DNA of 64,000 nt from Nocardia niwae NBRC 108934 = DSM 45340 (GCF_001613465.1 NZ_BDCK01000015.1:620001-684000), one strand, 5' to 3'; positions 1 through 33,813 are shown, counted from the first letter of the stretch. Notes: generated by a model from the sequence alone, not told the origin. Made by a program: numbers and translations.

Positions 1-47
1 CTTCCGTCATGCCTTCGCGCGTCCGGGTAGGAATAAGGGGTCATGCG

Positions 48-24499
<24,452 letters not shown>

Positions 24500-24506
<7 letters not shown>

Positions 24507-25294
24507 AGACTCTCGATCAACTCCAGCAACTCCGGCTCGAGGACGGCAGGACGGTCGCCTGCACCAGTCCGGCCGAGGCGCGGATGTTGTGGGGCGAGAT
24601 GTCGAACGACGGTTTCTACCGGCTTGCCGCCGCGCTCCTACGGCCGGGGGACATCGCACTCGATATCGGCGCGAACATCGGCCTGAGCGCGATGATGTTC
24701 GCCGACACCTGCCCTGGGATTCGGGTGATCGCCGCCGAGCCGGCCCCGGTGACCTTCGACTGTCTCCAGCGCAACATGGCCGTCCACGTGGCGGACGGCG
24801 TGGCGCTCCGAGTGGCGGTCGGGGCGGCGCGCGGCAGCGCGCCGTTCACCTGGTACCCGCGCGCTTCGGCGAATTCTGGGCTCTATGCCGACCGCGCGGC
24901 GGACGACGAGGCGACCGAGATCTATCTGCGCAACAGTGGCCTCGACGCCGAGGCGATCGCGCTCATCACCGCCGGGCTGCACGAGGGTGAGCGCATGGAC
25001 GTCGAGGTCACCACCGTTTCGGCGATCCTGCGCGAGCACGGTCCGGACGCGCGGGTCGGCTTGCTCAAGGTCGATGTCGAGCGAGCGGAACTCGATGTGC
25101 TGCTCGGGGTGTCCGACGCGGATTGGCCGCGCATCCGCGCCGTCGTCGCCGAAGTGCACGACCGGGACGACCGCTTGGCGCGGTGCTGCGAATTGCTGAG
25201 CAGACGTGGCCTTCTCGCCCGAACCCGCCAGGACCCGAGCCTGGCGGGGACCGAACTGCACGAGATCTACGCCGTGCGGCCGGAGACCGTGTGA
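24500..25294 (+). CDS. FkbM-family SAM-dependent methyltransferase
   Basis: A 264-aa FkbM-type methyltransferase, expected to O- or N-methylate the peptide or a precursor using S-adenosylmethionine. The SAM motif DIGANIGLSAMMF lies near residues 54-66, an acidic EPAP motif follows, and the family's C-terminal signature appears as KVDVERAELDVLLG, with arginine where the common form KIDVEGAE has glycine. ATG 24500 overlaps the NRPS stop (ATGCTGA), so translation is probably coupled and the enzyme belongs to the NRPS pathway. Longer upstream frames would lie inside the NRPS and are not needed. The substrate cannot be read from sequence. Confidence 0.88.
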
Positions 25295-25349
25295 TGCCTC
25301 GCGCGGCGCTACTTCGCCGTAGTCGTCATCCGAATCGATGATGCGTGCC

Positions 25350-25395
25350 CCGGTGGGGAACGGTCCGGGACTTTCCGGAGCTGTTCCCCCACCGG
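25350..25395. terminator. Bidirectional hairpin terminator
   Basis: The arms CCGGTGGGGAAC (25350-25361) and GTTCCCCCACCGG (25383-25395) pair with one bulged C. Inside them TCCGG (25364-25368) pairs with CCGGA (25375-25379). The structure lies between the convergent methyltransferase and fadE5 genes. There is no U-tract, as is common in actinomycetes. Confidence 0.7.
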
Positions 25396-25412
25396 TTTCG
25401 CTTGACCCCGCG

Positions 25413-27248
25413 TCAGAACGCGGCTTCGTCGAGATCCATGACGCTGATGTCGACGTCGGAGATCACCGACCATTCCGCGCTCAGGTGCGGCAGGACCGTC
25501 TTGGCGAAGAACGACGCGACGGCGATCTTGCCTCGGTAGAAGGCGCGATCCTGGTCGCCGGGATCGGCATCCAATGCCGCGGCGGCGATTTCGGCGGCGA
25601 CGATCAGCCGCCAGGCGACGAGCAGGTCACCGACCGCCAGCAGGAACCGGACGGAGTTGAGTCCGATCTTGTACAACTCGGTGGGTTGCTGCTGAGCGGC
25701 GAGCAGGTGCTGGGTGAACCGGCCCGCCATGTCCTGGACGTCCTCGAGTGCGGTGGCGAGCAGGACCTTCTCCGCCTTGAGCCTGCCGTTGTCCGCGGAG
25801 GAATGCGCCGTCTCCCGGATCCGGCTCGCGAGGTGGGCCAGCGCGACGCCGCGGTCGCGGGCGATCTTGCGGAAGAAGAAGTCCTGCGCCTGGATGGCGG
25901 TGGTGCCCTCGTAGAGCGAGTCGATCTTCGCGTCCCGGATGTACTGCTCGATCGGGTAGTCCTGCAGGAAGCCGGAACCGCCCAGGGTCTGCAACGACTC
26001 GGTCAGGTACTGGTAGGCCCGCTCGGAGCCGACACCCTTGACGATCGGCAGCAGCAGGTCGTTGACCCGCGCGGCCAGCTCCGCGTCCGCACCCGAGATG
26101 TGCTGTGCCACCACATCGTTCTGGTGCCCGGCGGTGTAGAGGTAGATGGCGCGCAGCCCTTCGGCGTAGGCCTTCTGCATCATCAGCGACCGGCGCACGT
26201 CCGGGTGGTGGGTGATGGTCACCTTCGGCGCGGTCTTGTCGGCCATCCGGGTCAAGTCACTGCCTTGCACACGGTTCTTCGCGTATTCGAGCGCGTTGAG
26301 GTAACCGGTGGACAAGGTGGCGATGGCCTTGGTGCCCACCATCATGCGGGCTTCTTCGATGACCTGGAACATCTGCGCGATGCCGTTGTGCACCTCGCCG
26401 ACCAGCCAGCCCTTGGCCGGGATGCCGTGGCCGCCGAAGGTCAGCTCACAGGTGGCGGAGGCTTTCAGGCCCATCTTGTGCTCGACGTTGGTGACGAAGA
26501 CGCCGTTGCGCTCGCCCAGCTCACCGGTCTCGTGGTCGAAGTGGAACTTCGGTACGAAGAACAGCGACAGGCCCTTGGTGCCCGGCCCGGCGCCCTCGGG
26601 GCGGGCCAGCACCAGGTGCATGATGTTTCCGAACAGGTCGTCGGAGTCGGCGGAGGTGATGAACCGCTTGACGCCCTCGATATGCCAGGTGCCGTCTTCC
26701 TGCTTGATCGCCTTTGTGCGGCCTGCGCCCACGTCGGAACCGGCGTCGGGCTCGGTCAGCACCATGGTGGCGCCCCAGTTGCGTTCGGTGATGAACTGCG
26801 CCCAGCGCTGCTGCTGCTCGGTGCCGACGCCGTACATGATGTGGGCCATCATCGGCCCGGTCAGGTACATGTAGGCCGCTGGCTGCGCCCCCAGGACGAA
26901 TTCGCTGATGGCCCAGGCGACCATCGAGGGGGCGGGTACTCCGCCGACCCCTTCCGCCTTGCCGACGCGCCACCATTCGGCGTCGTACCAGGCGCGCACC
27001 GCCTTCTTGAACGGCTCGGGCAGGCTGACGGAGTGCGTGGCCGGGTCGAAAACCGGCGGGGTGCGGTCGGTTTCGACGTACGGCTCGGCGACCGGCCCTT
27101 CGGCCAGCCGCGCCGCCTCCGCCAGCATCGATCGCACGGTGTCGCCGTCCAGATCCCCGAACGCCCCGGTTCGCAGGATGTCGTCGAGTCCGTAGACCTC
27201 GAAGAGATTGAACTCGAGGTCGCGCACGTTGCTCTTGTAATGGCTCAC
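25413..27248 (-). CDS. fadE5: Acyl-CoA dehydrogenase, FadE5-like
   Basis: A 611-aa flavoprotein that introduces the trans-2 double bond into acyl-CoA in beta-oxidation. Length and sequence follow M. tuberculosis FadE5 (also 611 aa, from memory), including the start [10 protein letters not shown], the block [41 protein letters not shown] and the end DLDEAAF. The glutamate in [14 protein letters not shown] is where this family has its catalytic region. It starts at GTG with AAAGG 9 nt upstream. The promoter region carries two copies of one inverted repeat (27362-27379, 27438-27455), suggesting TetR control, probably by the adjacent tandem TetR protein. Confidence 0.93.
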   Translation of the reverse strand: MSHYKSNVRDLEFNLFEVYGLDDILRTGAFGDLDGDTVRSMLAEAARLAEGPVAEPYVETDRTPPVFDPATHSVSLPEPFKKAVRAWYDAEWWRVGKAEGVGGVPAPSMVAWAISEFVLGAQPAAYMYLTGPMMAHIMYGVGTEQQQRWAQFITERNWGATMVLTEPDAGSDVGAGRTKAIKQEDGTWHIEGVKRFITSADSDDLFGNIMHLVLARPEGAGPGTKGLSLFFVPKFHFDHETGELGERNGVFVTNVEHKMGLKASATCELTFGGHGIPAKGWLVGEVHNGIAQMFQVIEEARMMVGTKAIATLSTGYLNALEYAKNRVQGSDLTRMADKTAPKVTITHHPDVRRSLMMQKAYAEGLRAIYLYTAGHQNDVVAQHISGADAELAARVNDLLLPIVKGVGSERAYQYLTESLQTLGGSGFLQDYPIEQYIRDAKIDSLYEGTTAIQAQDFFFRKIARDRGVALAHLASRIRETAHSSADNGRLKAEKVLLATALEDVQDMAGRFTQHLLAAQQQPTELYKIGLNSVRFLLAVGDLLVAWRLIVAAEIAAAALDADPGDQDRAFYRGKIAVASFFAKTVLPHLSAEWSVISDVDISVMDLDEAAF

Positions 27249-27361
27249 GGGCCAGTGCCTTTCGAGAAACGGCCGGTGTACCGGCGAGGATTCGGCGGGC
27301 GCACGGATAGGTGATCACCCACGGCACACTGTGCGGCACCGATAACCCGAATGCAATCTCA

Positions 27362-27379
27362 AGTTAATGACCACTAAGT
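27362..27379. promoter_or_regulatory. Operator-like inverted repeat, copy 1
   Basis: AGTTAAT-GACC-ACTAAGT. The two 7-base halves are imperfect inverted repeats. The same halves with the same 4-base spacer recur at 27438-27455. It lies 114 nt upstream of the fadE5 start. Confidence 0.65.
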
Positions 27380-27437
27380 AAATGATCGGAGAGATGGAGG
27401 CCTTCAATCCGCTGCTAGCGCATAATCGGCGCATATA

Positions 27438-27455
27438 AGTTAATCGCTACTAAGT
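27438..27455. promoter_or_regulatory. Operator-like inverted repeat, copy 2
   Basis: AGTTAAT-CGCT-ACTAAGT, identical to copy 1 outside the spacer. It sits 8 nt beyond the stop of the tandem TetR gene and 190 nt upstream of fadE5. Identical half-sites in two copies are unlikely by chance in this GC-rich DNA. Confidence 0.65.
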
Positions 27456-27463
27456 GGTGTAAA

Positions 27464-28693
27464 TCACTGTTGAGCAACTCGGCCGTGACTTCCGGCCGTT
27501 CCGATTCCCTCTCCGATGGCCACGAGAATCTCGACGAGATCGGCGCGACGCCGGAAACGGGGATTACGGACGGCGTCGATGACCACAGTGGTGACGGCGC
27601 GGCTGAGCACCCGGGCTGCGGGCGCGGACAGGTCCGGCCGCACCGCCTGCAGCATGCGGGCCCACTGCGCGATACCGTCGAGACGCACCCTGCGGTAGCG
27701 CTGCACCCCGTCGCCGGGAAGATGCCGGATCTCGCTGACGGTGATCGCCAGGAGATCGGGTTCGTCGACGCCCAGTTGGGCGAAACTGCGCATGAGCGAG
27801 CGCATGGACTCTTCGGCGCTGCGTCCCTCTCCGATGGCGCGGGCGAGCAGCAGCCGAAGCCACTCGTCCTGGCGCCGGACGATTTGGTCCAGCAAATCCG
27901 CCTTGCTCAAGAAATGGTGATAGAGCGCGGGGCCGGTGACGCCGACGGCCGCCCCGATGTCCTCGATGCCGACGGCGGCATAGCCGCGGGTGCTGAACAG
28001 TCGCGCCGCCTCGGCGAGCATCCGTTCCGAACGCAGCGCTCGGTCGAGCGCGGTGTTACCGGTCTCGACGCGCGGTGGCCGGTTCGGCGCGTGGCCGGCC
28101 GGGCGCTCGGGCATCCGGGTCGTGATCACCGCCGCGACTGCGGCGTCGAGCACCTGCGCGGCGGCCGGTGCGGGCAACTCGGCGCGGTGGTAGGAGGGGC
28201 TGACCGCGATCGACAGCACGCACCAGCTCAGCAGTTCGACATCCGCCGCGCTCAACTCCGGGCGGCGCAGGTGGATCGTGCGCCGCAGGTAGCGGGTCAG
28301 CCGCGCGGCGCGGACGAGCACCGCCGTCTTGTCGGCGGCGGTCAAGTTACGGAACTCCAGTTGCCACAGGCGCGGCAGGCCGCGCAGCTGGAGCGCGACC
28401 CGGACCAATTCGGCCAGTACCGCGCCGCCGGAATCGTCGGCGCGGTACGCGGCGTCGAGCCGGTCGAGCGTGTCGTCGAGCCCGACCATCAGGCACTGGC
28501 CCAGAAGTTGCTGCTTATTGCGGAAGTGCCGGTACAACGCCGTCGCCGAGATATCCACCGCCGCCGCGATGTCGGCCATCGTCGTGCCGTAATAGCCCCC
28601 GTGTGTGAAGGCGTCGATCGCGGCGTCGAGGATCATTCGGCGCCGATGCGGTGGTCTTCGTCGTGGCTGTCCGCCGTTCGCCTGTGTGCCCAT
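27464..28693 (-). CDS. Tandem-fused double TetR-type regulator
   Basis: This 409-aa protein contains two complete TetR units in one chain. The first HTH reads TMADIAAAVDISATALYRHF (near residues 38-57) and the second IGAAVGVTGPALYHHF (near 250-265), each followed by a helical ligand domain. Most TetR proteins are about 200 aa and dimerise; here the dimer is apparently covalent. It sits directly upstream of fadE5 in the same direction, with two matching inverted repeats between them, so it probably senses an acyl-CoA or lipid and represses fadE5. ATG 28693 lacks a clear ribosome site; an internal ATG at 28636 is possible. The ligand is unknown. Confidence 0.85.
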   Translation of the reverse strand: MGTQANGGQPRRRPPHRRRMILDAAIDAFTHGGYYGTTMADIAAAVDISATALYRHFRNKQQLLGQCLMVGLDDTLDRLDAAYRADDSGGAVLAELVRVALQLRGLPRLWQLEFRNLTAADKTAVLVRAARLTRYLRRTIHLRRPELSAADVELLSWCVLSIAVSPSYHRAELPAPAAAQVLDAAVAAVITTRMPERPAGHAPNRPPRVETGNTALDRALRSERMLAEAARLFSTRGYAAVGIEDIGAAVGVTGPALYHHFLSKADLLDQIVRRQDEWLRLLLARAIGEGRSAEESMRSLMRSFAQLGVDEPDLLAITVSEIRHLPGDGVQRYRRVRLDGIAQWARMLQAVRPDLSAPAARVLSRAVTTVVIDAVRNPRFRRRADLVEILVAIGEGIGTAGSHGRVAQQ

Positions 28694-28831
28694 CGCGGTC
28701 AGTGTCGCGTATCGGATCGTCCTCCGTGGGGCCGGGCCGCCTCCGCGTGCGAGCCGTTCGCTGGTGCGTGCGGCCGGATGCGGTGCGGCGCCCCTTCGTG
28801 TGACGATCTCGTCATAGCCGACGCCGAGGTT

Positions 28832-28845
28832 CTACTGTCGAGTAG
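28832..28845. promoter_or_regulatory. Palindrome between divergent regulators
   Basis: CTACT-GTCG-AGTAG, a perfect 5-4-5 inverted repeat in the 218-bp gap between the tandem TetR gene (minus) and the MarR gene (plus). It could be the MarR autoregulatory site. Confidence 0.4.
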
Positions 28846-28911
28846 GCTTCCCGCAGCTATCACCACCCCTGGGATCGTTCGTAGATCAGGTAAGCAAGAG
28901 GGAGCCCGCCC

Positions 28912-29358
28912 GTGAGCGCTGACACCGCGGACGCCACAGCACTGTCCAGCATGGCGGCCCGCCTGCGCATTGCGTCGACTGTGATCCTGCGGCGCGCCCG
29001 GCGAGATCCCGAGGAGCGGCGGCTGTCCGCGACCCAGTGGGCGGTTCTGGGCCGTCTGCATCGGCACGGCGCCATGGCCGCGGTCGACTTGGCGCGGCTG
29101 GAGATGCTCCGGCCGCAAACGATGCGCAACGTGGTCGACGGGTTGCGTGATCAGGGCCTGATCGCCGGTGTGCGTGACCCGAACGACGGACGCCGGGTGA
29201 ATCTGACCCTCACCGACGAAGGGCGCGCGTGGGTGTGCGGGCACCAGACGTCCGCGAACGACGCGCTGGCGCAGGTGTTGTCGGAGAGCCTGCGCTCCGG
29301 CGAGTTGCACAAGGTCGGCGAGGCGCTGGATCTGCTGGAGCGCATCGCCTACGGCTGA
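28912..29358 (+). CDS. MarR-family transcriptional regulator
   Basis: A 148-aa winged-helix DNA-binding protein. The core LSATQWAVLGRLHRHG is followed by the recognition helix region EMLRPQTMRNVVDGL and the wing DPNDGRRVNLTLTDEGR, the hallmark of MarR proteins. It starts at GTG with GAGGGAG about 10 nt upstream. It is divergent from the tandem TetR gene and followed by decayed genes, so its original target may be lost. Regulators of this type usually respond to phenolic or drug-like ligands; none can be deduced here. Confidence 0.88.
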   Translation: MSADTADATALSSMAARLRIASTVILRRARRDPEERRLSATQWAVLGRLHRHGAMAAVDLARLEMLRPQTMRNVVDGLRDQGLIAGVRDPNDGRRVNLTLTDEGRAWVCGHQTSANDALAQVLSESLRSGELHKVGEALDLLERIAYG

Positions 29359-29419
29359 TCGCGGTGCGGTCGAGCGCCGGCGGCTCGCGGAGCGGATCGC
29401 GTTGTCGGGGATCCGCACG

Positions 29420-29871
29420 ACGACATGGCAGCCGGTGCGCGGTGTCGGCGGCCGGGGTGAGCGCCCGGGTCCAGAGATCCATGATCGCCTGGCCGCATTC
29501 GTCGGCGGTGCGACCGGGCAGTGGGTCCAGGACCGCGCCGTGGATCTGCGCCTCCACCGCCTGCACGAGCAACACGGCCGTCAACGCCGGGTCGGCGCCG
29601 CCGACGTCGAGGCGGCGCAAGTGGAACTCCACTTCGCGCGCGAGTACCTGTTCGAGGTGGCGGAGACGTGCGACGCCTTCGGGTGTGCGCGGCGCCCGAT
29701 CGAACAGCAGTCGGTGCATCTTCGGTTGCGCGGTGTGCAACCCTGTCACGGCTCGATCAGTTGACGGATGGTTTCGCGCGGTGGCGGCTGCTCGGCACAC
29801 AGGCGTTCGGCCGCCGCGAGCAGCGCCGGCGAGGTATCGCGCAGGTGGCGTTCGGCGAGCGAGTTGCGCAC
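29420..29871 (-). pseudogene. TetR regulator remnant (C-terminal part, frameshifted)
   Basis: The minus strand encodes a typical TetR ligand-binding half. The first part (29871-29746) reads VRNSLAERHLRDTSPALLAA and ends in RQLIEP followed by a stop. The second continues in another frame as VTGLHTAQPKMHRLLF and on to DPLPGRTADECGQAIMDLW. Adding one base at about 29748 restores a continuous protein, so one base has been lost. No HTH is found upstream; an in-frame stop (29875-29877) and unrelated sequence precede. The 5' half is therefore deleted. It faces a plus-strand hydrolase tail. Confidence 0.7.
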
Positions 29872-29954
29872 CTCCTACCTCGCATTTCTTCCCGCAGACC
29901 TCCGTGCGCAGCCGGACTTGCGGCCGCAAGCGACCACCTGGTCACGGCGCGGCC

Positions 29955-30137
29955 ACGTGGACTCCGCTGTCGCTGAGCCAGTCGTTCTTCGATCGGATCG
30001 CCGCGCCCGAGCGCCTGGTCGTGTTGGCCGCGGCGGGGGACTATCCCGTGGAGACCCCGGGCATCTACCAGCTGGCCGACGTGTTCGCCGAGATCCGTGA
30101 CCAGTTGGTCGCCGGTCGCGTCTCGGCCGATCGATGA
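29955..30137 (+). pseudogene. Alpha/beta-hydrolase remnant (C-terminal tail)
   Basis: The plus strand encodes about 58 residues beginning TPLSLSQSFFDRIAAPERLV and continuing VVLAAAGDYPVETPG, which resembles the end of alpha/beta-hydrolases around the catalytic histidine, here apparently in GDYPVE where GHYPVE is usual. No start codon or upstream hydrolase core exists. Together with the oppositely oriented TetR tail, it looks like the other edge of a deletion that removed a divergent promoter region. Confidence 0.6.
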
Positions 30138-30213
30138 AATCGGCCGCGTGGGATGGCCGCGCGAGCGCGCGATGCCGTCCGGGTGCGCACCGGCGTGGTA
30201 GGTAAGGTCTGAA

Positions 30214-30239
30214 GCGTCGTGGAACGGACTCCACGATGC
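30214..30239. promoter_or_regulatory. Hairpin upstream of gnd
   Basis: TCGTGGA (30217-30223) and TCCACGA (30230-30236) form a perfect stem around ACGGAC, extended by three more pairs including one G-U. It lies 58 nt before gnd. It could be the old terminator of the hydrolase remnant or a leader structure of gnd. Confidence 0.35.
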
Positions 30240-30296
30240 CGCCGCCGAGCACCTTCGCGCGGACGCGCCGCCCTGTCGAACGAAGAGAGCTGATTG

Positions 30297-31742
30297 ATGC
30301 CGACCTCCACAGCGCGTGCACAGATCGGGGTCACCGGTCTTGCGGTCATGGGTAGCAACATCGCACGGAACTTCGCCAGGAACGGCTATACCGTTGCGCT
30401 GCACAACCGTACCGTCGCCAAGACCGACGCACTGCTCGAGGCACACGGCGACGACGGCGACTTCGTGCGCACCGAGACGGTCGAGGAGTTCGTCGCCGCG
30501 CTCGAGAAGCCGCGCCGCGTGCTGATCATGGTGAAGGCCGGTGCGGCGACCGACGCGGTCATCGAAGAGCTGGCGGACGCGATGGAGCCGGGCGACATCA
30601 TCATCGACGGTGGAAACGCGCTCTACACCGACACCATCCGGCGCGAGGCCGCGATGCGCGAGCGCGGGCTGAACTTCGTCGGCGCCGGCATCTCCGGTGG
30701 CGAGGAAGGCGCGCTCAACGGCCCCGCGATCATGCCGGGCGGCCCCAAGGAGTCCTACGACTCCCTCGGGCCGCTGCTGGAATCCATCGCCGCCAAGGTC
30801 GACGGAACGCCCTGCTGCACCCATATCGGTCCCGACGGCTCCGGACATTTCGTCAAGATGGTGCACAACGGCATCGAGTACGCCGACATGCAGTTGATCG
30901 GCGAGGCCTACCACCTGTTCCGCGACGCGCTCGGTTTCGACGCCAAGCAGATCGCCGACGTATTCACCCAGTGGAACTCCGGTGACCTGGAGAGCTATCT
31001 GGTCGAGATCACCGCAGAGGTACTGAATCAGGTCGACGCCAAGACGGGCAAGCCGCTGGTCGACGTGATCGTCGACGCGGCCGAGCAGAAGGGAACCGGG
31101 CGCTGGACGGTGAAGTCCGCGCTCGATCTCGGTGTGCCGGTGACCGGCATCGCCGAAGCGGTGTTCGCGCGGGCGCTGTCGGGTTCCCGCGAGCAGCGCA
31201 AGGCCGCGCGGGGCCTCGCCTCCGGCCGGCTGGCCGAGAAGCCCACCGACGTCGAGCAGTTCACCGAGGACATCAGGCAGGCGCTCTACGCCTCGAAGGT
31301 CGTCGCCTACGCACAGGGCTTCGACCAGATCGCCGCGGGCAGTGCCGAATACGACTGGGACCTGCGCCCCGGCGATCTCGCGACGATCTGGCGTGGCGGA
31401 TGCATCATCCGCGCCCGATTCCTCAATCGGATCAAGGACGCCTACGACGAGAACCCCGCGCTGCCGAGCTTGATTCTCGCGCCGTACTTCCGCGAGGCGA
31501 TCGAGACGGCCATCGACAGCTGGCGCCGCGTCGTGGCCACCGCGACCCTGCTCGGCATCCCGGTGCCCGCGTTCGCCTCGTCCCTGTCCTACTACGACGC
31601 CCTGCGCGCCGAGCGCCTTCCCGCCGCCCTCACCCAGGGGCAGCGGGACTTCTTCGGCGCGCACACCTATGAGCGCGTGGACGCCGAAGGAAAGTTCCAC
31701 ACGCTCTGGAGTGGTGACCGCAGCGAGGTCCGCGCCGACTAG
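30297..31742 (+). CDS. gnd: 6-phosphogluconate dehydrogenase (decarboxylating)
   Basis: A 481-aa enzyme of the oxidative pentose phosphate pathway that converts 6-phosphogluconate and NADP+ to ribulose 5-phosphate, CO2 and NADPH. The Rossmann start IGVTGLAVMGSNIARNFARN, the family block DGGNALYTDT, GAGISGGEEGA, the catalytic lysine region SGHFVKMVHNGIEY and QKGTGRWT are all present. Length fits the long homodimeric form. ATG 30297 is preferred over TTG 30294, with GAAGAGAG upstream. A 10-bp perfect hairpin terminates it. Neighbouring genes are unrelated. Confidence 0.96.
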   Translation: MPTSTARAQIGVTGLAVMGSNIARNFARNGYTVALHNRTVAKTDALLEAHGDDGDFVRTETVEEFVAALEKPRRVLIMVKAGAATDAVIEELADAMEPGDIIIDGGNALYTDTIRREAAMRERGLNFVGAGISGGEEGALNGPAIMPGGPKESYDSLGPLLESIAAKVDGTPCCTHIGPDGSGHFVKMVHNGIEYADMQLIGEAYHLFRDALGFDAKQIADVFTQWNSGDLESYLVEITAEVLNQVDAKTGKPLVDVIVDAAEQKGTGRWTVKSALDLGVPVTGIAEAVFARALSGSREQRKAARGLASGRLAEKPTDVEQFTEDIRQALYASKVVAYAQGFDQIAAGSAEYDWDLRPGDLATIWRGGCIIRARFLNRIKDAYDENPALPSLILAPYFREAIETAIDSWRRVVATATLLGIPVPAFASSLSYYDALRAERLPAALTQGQRDFFGAHTYERVDAEGKFHTLWSGDRSEVRAD

Positions 31743-31754
31743 CCGGGCGTGACG

Positions 31755-31780
31755 GCGGTGCGGGGTCGTTCCCGCACCGC
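31755..31780. terminator. Hairpin terminator between gnd and ctpJ
   Basis: GCGGTGCGGG (31755-31764), loop GTCGTT, CCCGCACCGC (31771-31780): a perfect 10-bp stem between convergent genes, able to stop transcription from both sides. No U-tract is seen. Confidence 0.75.
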
Positions 31781-31794
31781 GGCATCGGTCGCGG

Positions 31795-33762
31795 TCAGGT
31801 TCGAGTTCGGGCAGCTCGCTCCCATGCCGTCCGGCGGAGCAGGCGCAGCCCGTTGAGCCCGACGATCACGGTGGATCCCTCGTGCCCGGCGACGCCGAGC
31901 GGAAGCGGCAGCGTTCCGGCGAGGTCCCAGACGGCCAGCACGCCGATGAAGGTGGCGGCGATGACGAGGTTCGCCACCACTACCCGCCGTGCCTGCCGGG
32001 ACAACGCGATCACCGCCGGGATCGCGGTCAGATCGTCGCGCACGACGACGGCGTCGGCGGTCTGCAAGGTCAGGTCGGATCCGGCGCCACCCATGGCGAT
32101 GCCGACCTCGGCCGTGGCGAGGGCCGGAGCGTCGTTGATGCCGTCGCCCACCACGGTCACTTTCCGCCCGCCGGCCTGCAGCGCACGCACGGCGGTCACC
32201 TTGTCGTCGGGCAGTAGCCCGGCCCGCACATCGGCGATGCCGAGCTCGGCGCCGAGCCGGTCGGCAGTGACGCGGTTGTCGCCGGTCAGCAGCACCGGCG
32301 CGGAGCCGGTCACCGCAGTGCTCGCGCGTACGGCGGCCACCGCGTCCGGCCGGAGCTGATCGGACAGGGCCAGCACTCCGATCGGTCGACGGTCGCAGGT
32401 GACGACCACGGCGGTGTAGCCGCTCGCGTGGAGCGCGTCGACGGCCGTGTCCAGGGACCGCCCCCCGGGGGCAGGGTCCGACGCGGTGGGGGAGCCGACG
32501 CCGACGAGGCGGTCACCGATGCGAGCGGTCACGCCGCGCCCGGGGTGAGCGGTGAACTCGGTGGTCCCGGGCAGCCGGAGATCCCGGCGCCGGGCCGCGC
32601 GCACGATCGCCGCCGCCAGAGGGTGCTCGCTCGGGCGCTCCGCCGCCGCGGCGAGCCGGAGCAACTCGGCGTCGGTGAATCGTTCGTCCAGGCAGCGTAT
32701 TTCGGCGATTTCGGGGAGGCCGCGGGTCAGGGTGCCGGTCTTGTCGAAGGCGAGCTGTGTGGTGGCGCCGAGCTTTTCCATGACCACCGCGGACTTGATC
32801 AGGACGCCGTGGCGGCCGGCATTGGCGATGGCCGCCAGCAAGGGCGGCATGGTGGCCAGCACGACCGCGCAGGGGGAGGCGACGATCATGAATGTCATCG
32901 CGCGCAGGAGCGCTTCCCGCACGGTGTCTCCGAACAGCAGAGGAACGATGAACACGGCGAGGGTGACCGCGACCATGCCGATCGAGTAGCGCTGCTCCAC
33001 CTTCTCGATGAAAAGCTGGGTGCGCGCCTTGGTCCGGGCCGCTTGCTCGACCAGGGCCGCGATCCGCGCCACCACGGAGTCCTGTGCGCGACGTTCGACG
33101 CGGATGCGCAGTGCGCCGGTGCCGTTGAGCGTGCCCGCGAACACCTCGTCGCCCGCGATCTTGTTCACGGGCAAGGGTTCACCGGTGATGGTCGCCTGAT
33201 CGACCTCGCTGCCGCCGGAGAGCACCGTCGCGTCCGCGGCGATCCGCTCACCGGGCCGCACCACGACGACCTCCCCGACGCGCAGGTCCGCGGCATGCAC
33301 GGTCTCCTCGGCGCCGTCACCTGCGACCCGGGTCGCCGTGTCCGGCGTGAGGTCGAGCAGCCCCCGCACCGAGTCCTCGGTCCTGGCGGTGGCCAGCGCT
33401 TCGAGGGCGCCGGAGGTCGCGAAGATGACGATCAGCAACGCGCCGTCGGTGATCTGACCGATGGCCGCCGCACCGATCGCCGCGGCGACCATGAGCAGGT
33501 CGACATCGAGTGTCTTCTCCCGCAACGCCCGCACGCCGGCCCATCCGGGCTCCCACCCGCCGGCGGCGTAGCAGGCCAGGTACAGGCCCCACCGAAGCCA
33601 CTGCGGACCATCGGCCAGCTGCACTACCAGGCCGGCGAAGAACAACACCACCGCCAGGGCGGCCCACCGTACTTCCGGCAGGGCGAACAGCCGGGTCCGG
33701 CGCGGGGGCACGCGATCGGACGGCGGAGTCGGACGGGTCGGCGCGAGGGTCGGCGCGGCCAC
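31795..33762 (-). CDS. ctpJ: P1B-4 type metal-exporting ATPase (CtpJ-like, Ni/Co)
   Basis: A 655-aa heavy-metal P-type ATPase that exports metal at the cost of ATP. It has the SPC metal motif in VASPCAVVLA, the phosphorylation site DKTGTLT, TGEPLPVNK, the SEHPLA nucleotide-binding motif, GDGINDAPAL, and GHEGSTVIVG in the last membrane segment. SPC with HEGxT marks the P1B-4 (cobalt/nickel) subgroup. There is no N-terminal metal-binding domain. It starts at GTG with GGAGG 6 nt upstream. It diverges from nmtR, as the CtpJ/NmtR pair does in M. tuberculosis, and is presumably derepressed by Ni or Co. Confidence 0.9.
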   Translation of the reverse strand: MAAPTLAPTRPTPPSDRVPPRRTRLFALPEVRWAALAVVLFFAGLVVQLADGPQWLRWGLYLACYAAGGWEPGWAGVRALREKTLDVDLLMVAAAIGAAAIGQITDGALLIVIFATSGALEALATARTEDSVRGLLDLTPDTATRVAGDGAEETVHAADLRVGEVVVVRPGERIAADATVLSGGSEVDQATITGEPLPVNKIAGDEVFAGTLNGTGALRIRVERRAQDSVVARIAALVEQAARTKARTQLFIEKVEQRYSIGMVAVTLAVFIVPLLFGDTVREALLRAMTFMIVASPCAVVLATMPPLLAAIANAGRHGVLIKSAVVMEKLGATTQLAFDKTGTLTRGLPEIAEIRCLDERFTDAELLRLAAAAERPSEHPLAAAIVRAARRRDLRLPGTTEFTAHPGRGVTARIGDRLVGVGSPTASDPAPGGRSLDTAVDALHASGYTAVVVTCDRRPIGVLALSDQLRPDAVAAVRASTAVTGSAPVLLTGDNRVTADRLGAELGIADVRAGLLPDDKVTAVRALQAGGRKVTVVGDGINDAPALATAEVGIAMGGAGSDLTLQTADAVVVRDDLTAIPAVIALSRQARRVVVANLVIAATFIGVLAVWDLAGTLPLPLGVAGHEGSTVIVGLNGLRLLRRTAWERAARTRT

Positions 33763-33813
33763 GGGTCACCTCCAGCAAAGCGAGCAACAGACGGGGCGAC
33801 CATATCAGAAAGC

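Noticed and set aside
9..47. An earlier NRPS start at ATG 9.
   Set aside because: ATG 48 has AAGGGG at proper spacing and leads straight into the C domain; the extra 13 residues have no support.
25338..27314. A 658-codon plus-strand frame over the fadE5 gene.
   Set aside because: It is the complement of a clearly recognised acyl-CoA dehydrogenase and shows no protein motifs.
29757..31700. A long minus-strand frame opposite gnd.
   Set aside because: It is an antisense shadow of 6-phosphogluconate dehydrogenase, whose motifs are complete on the plus strand.
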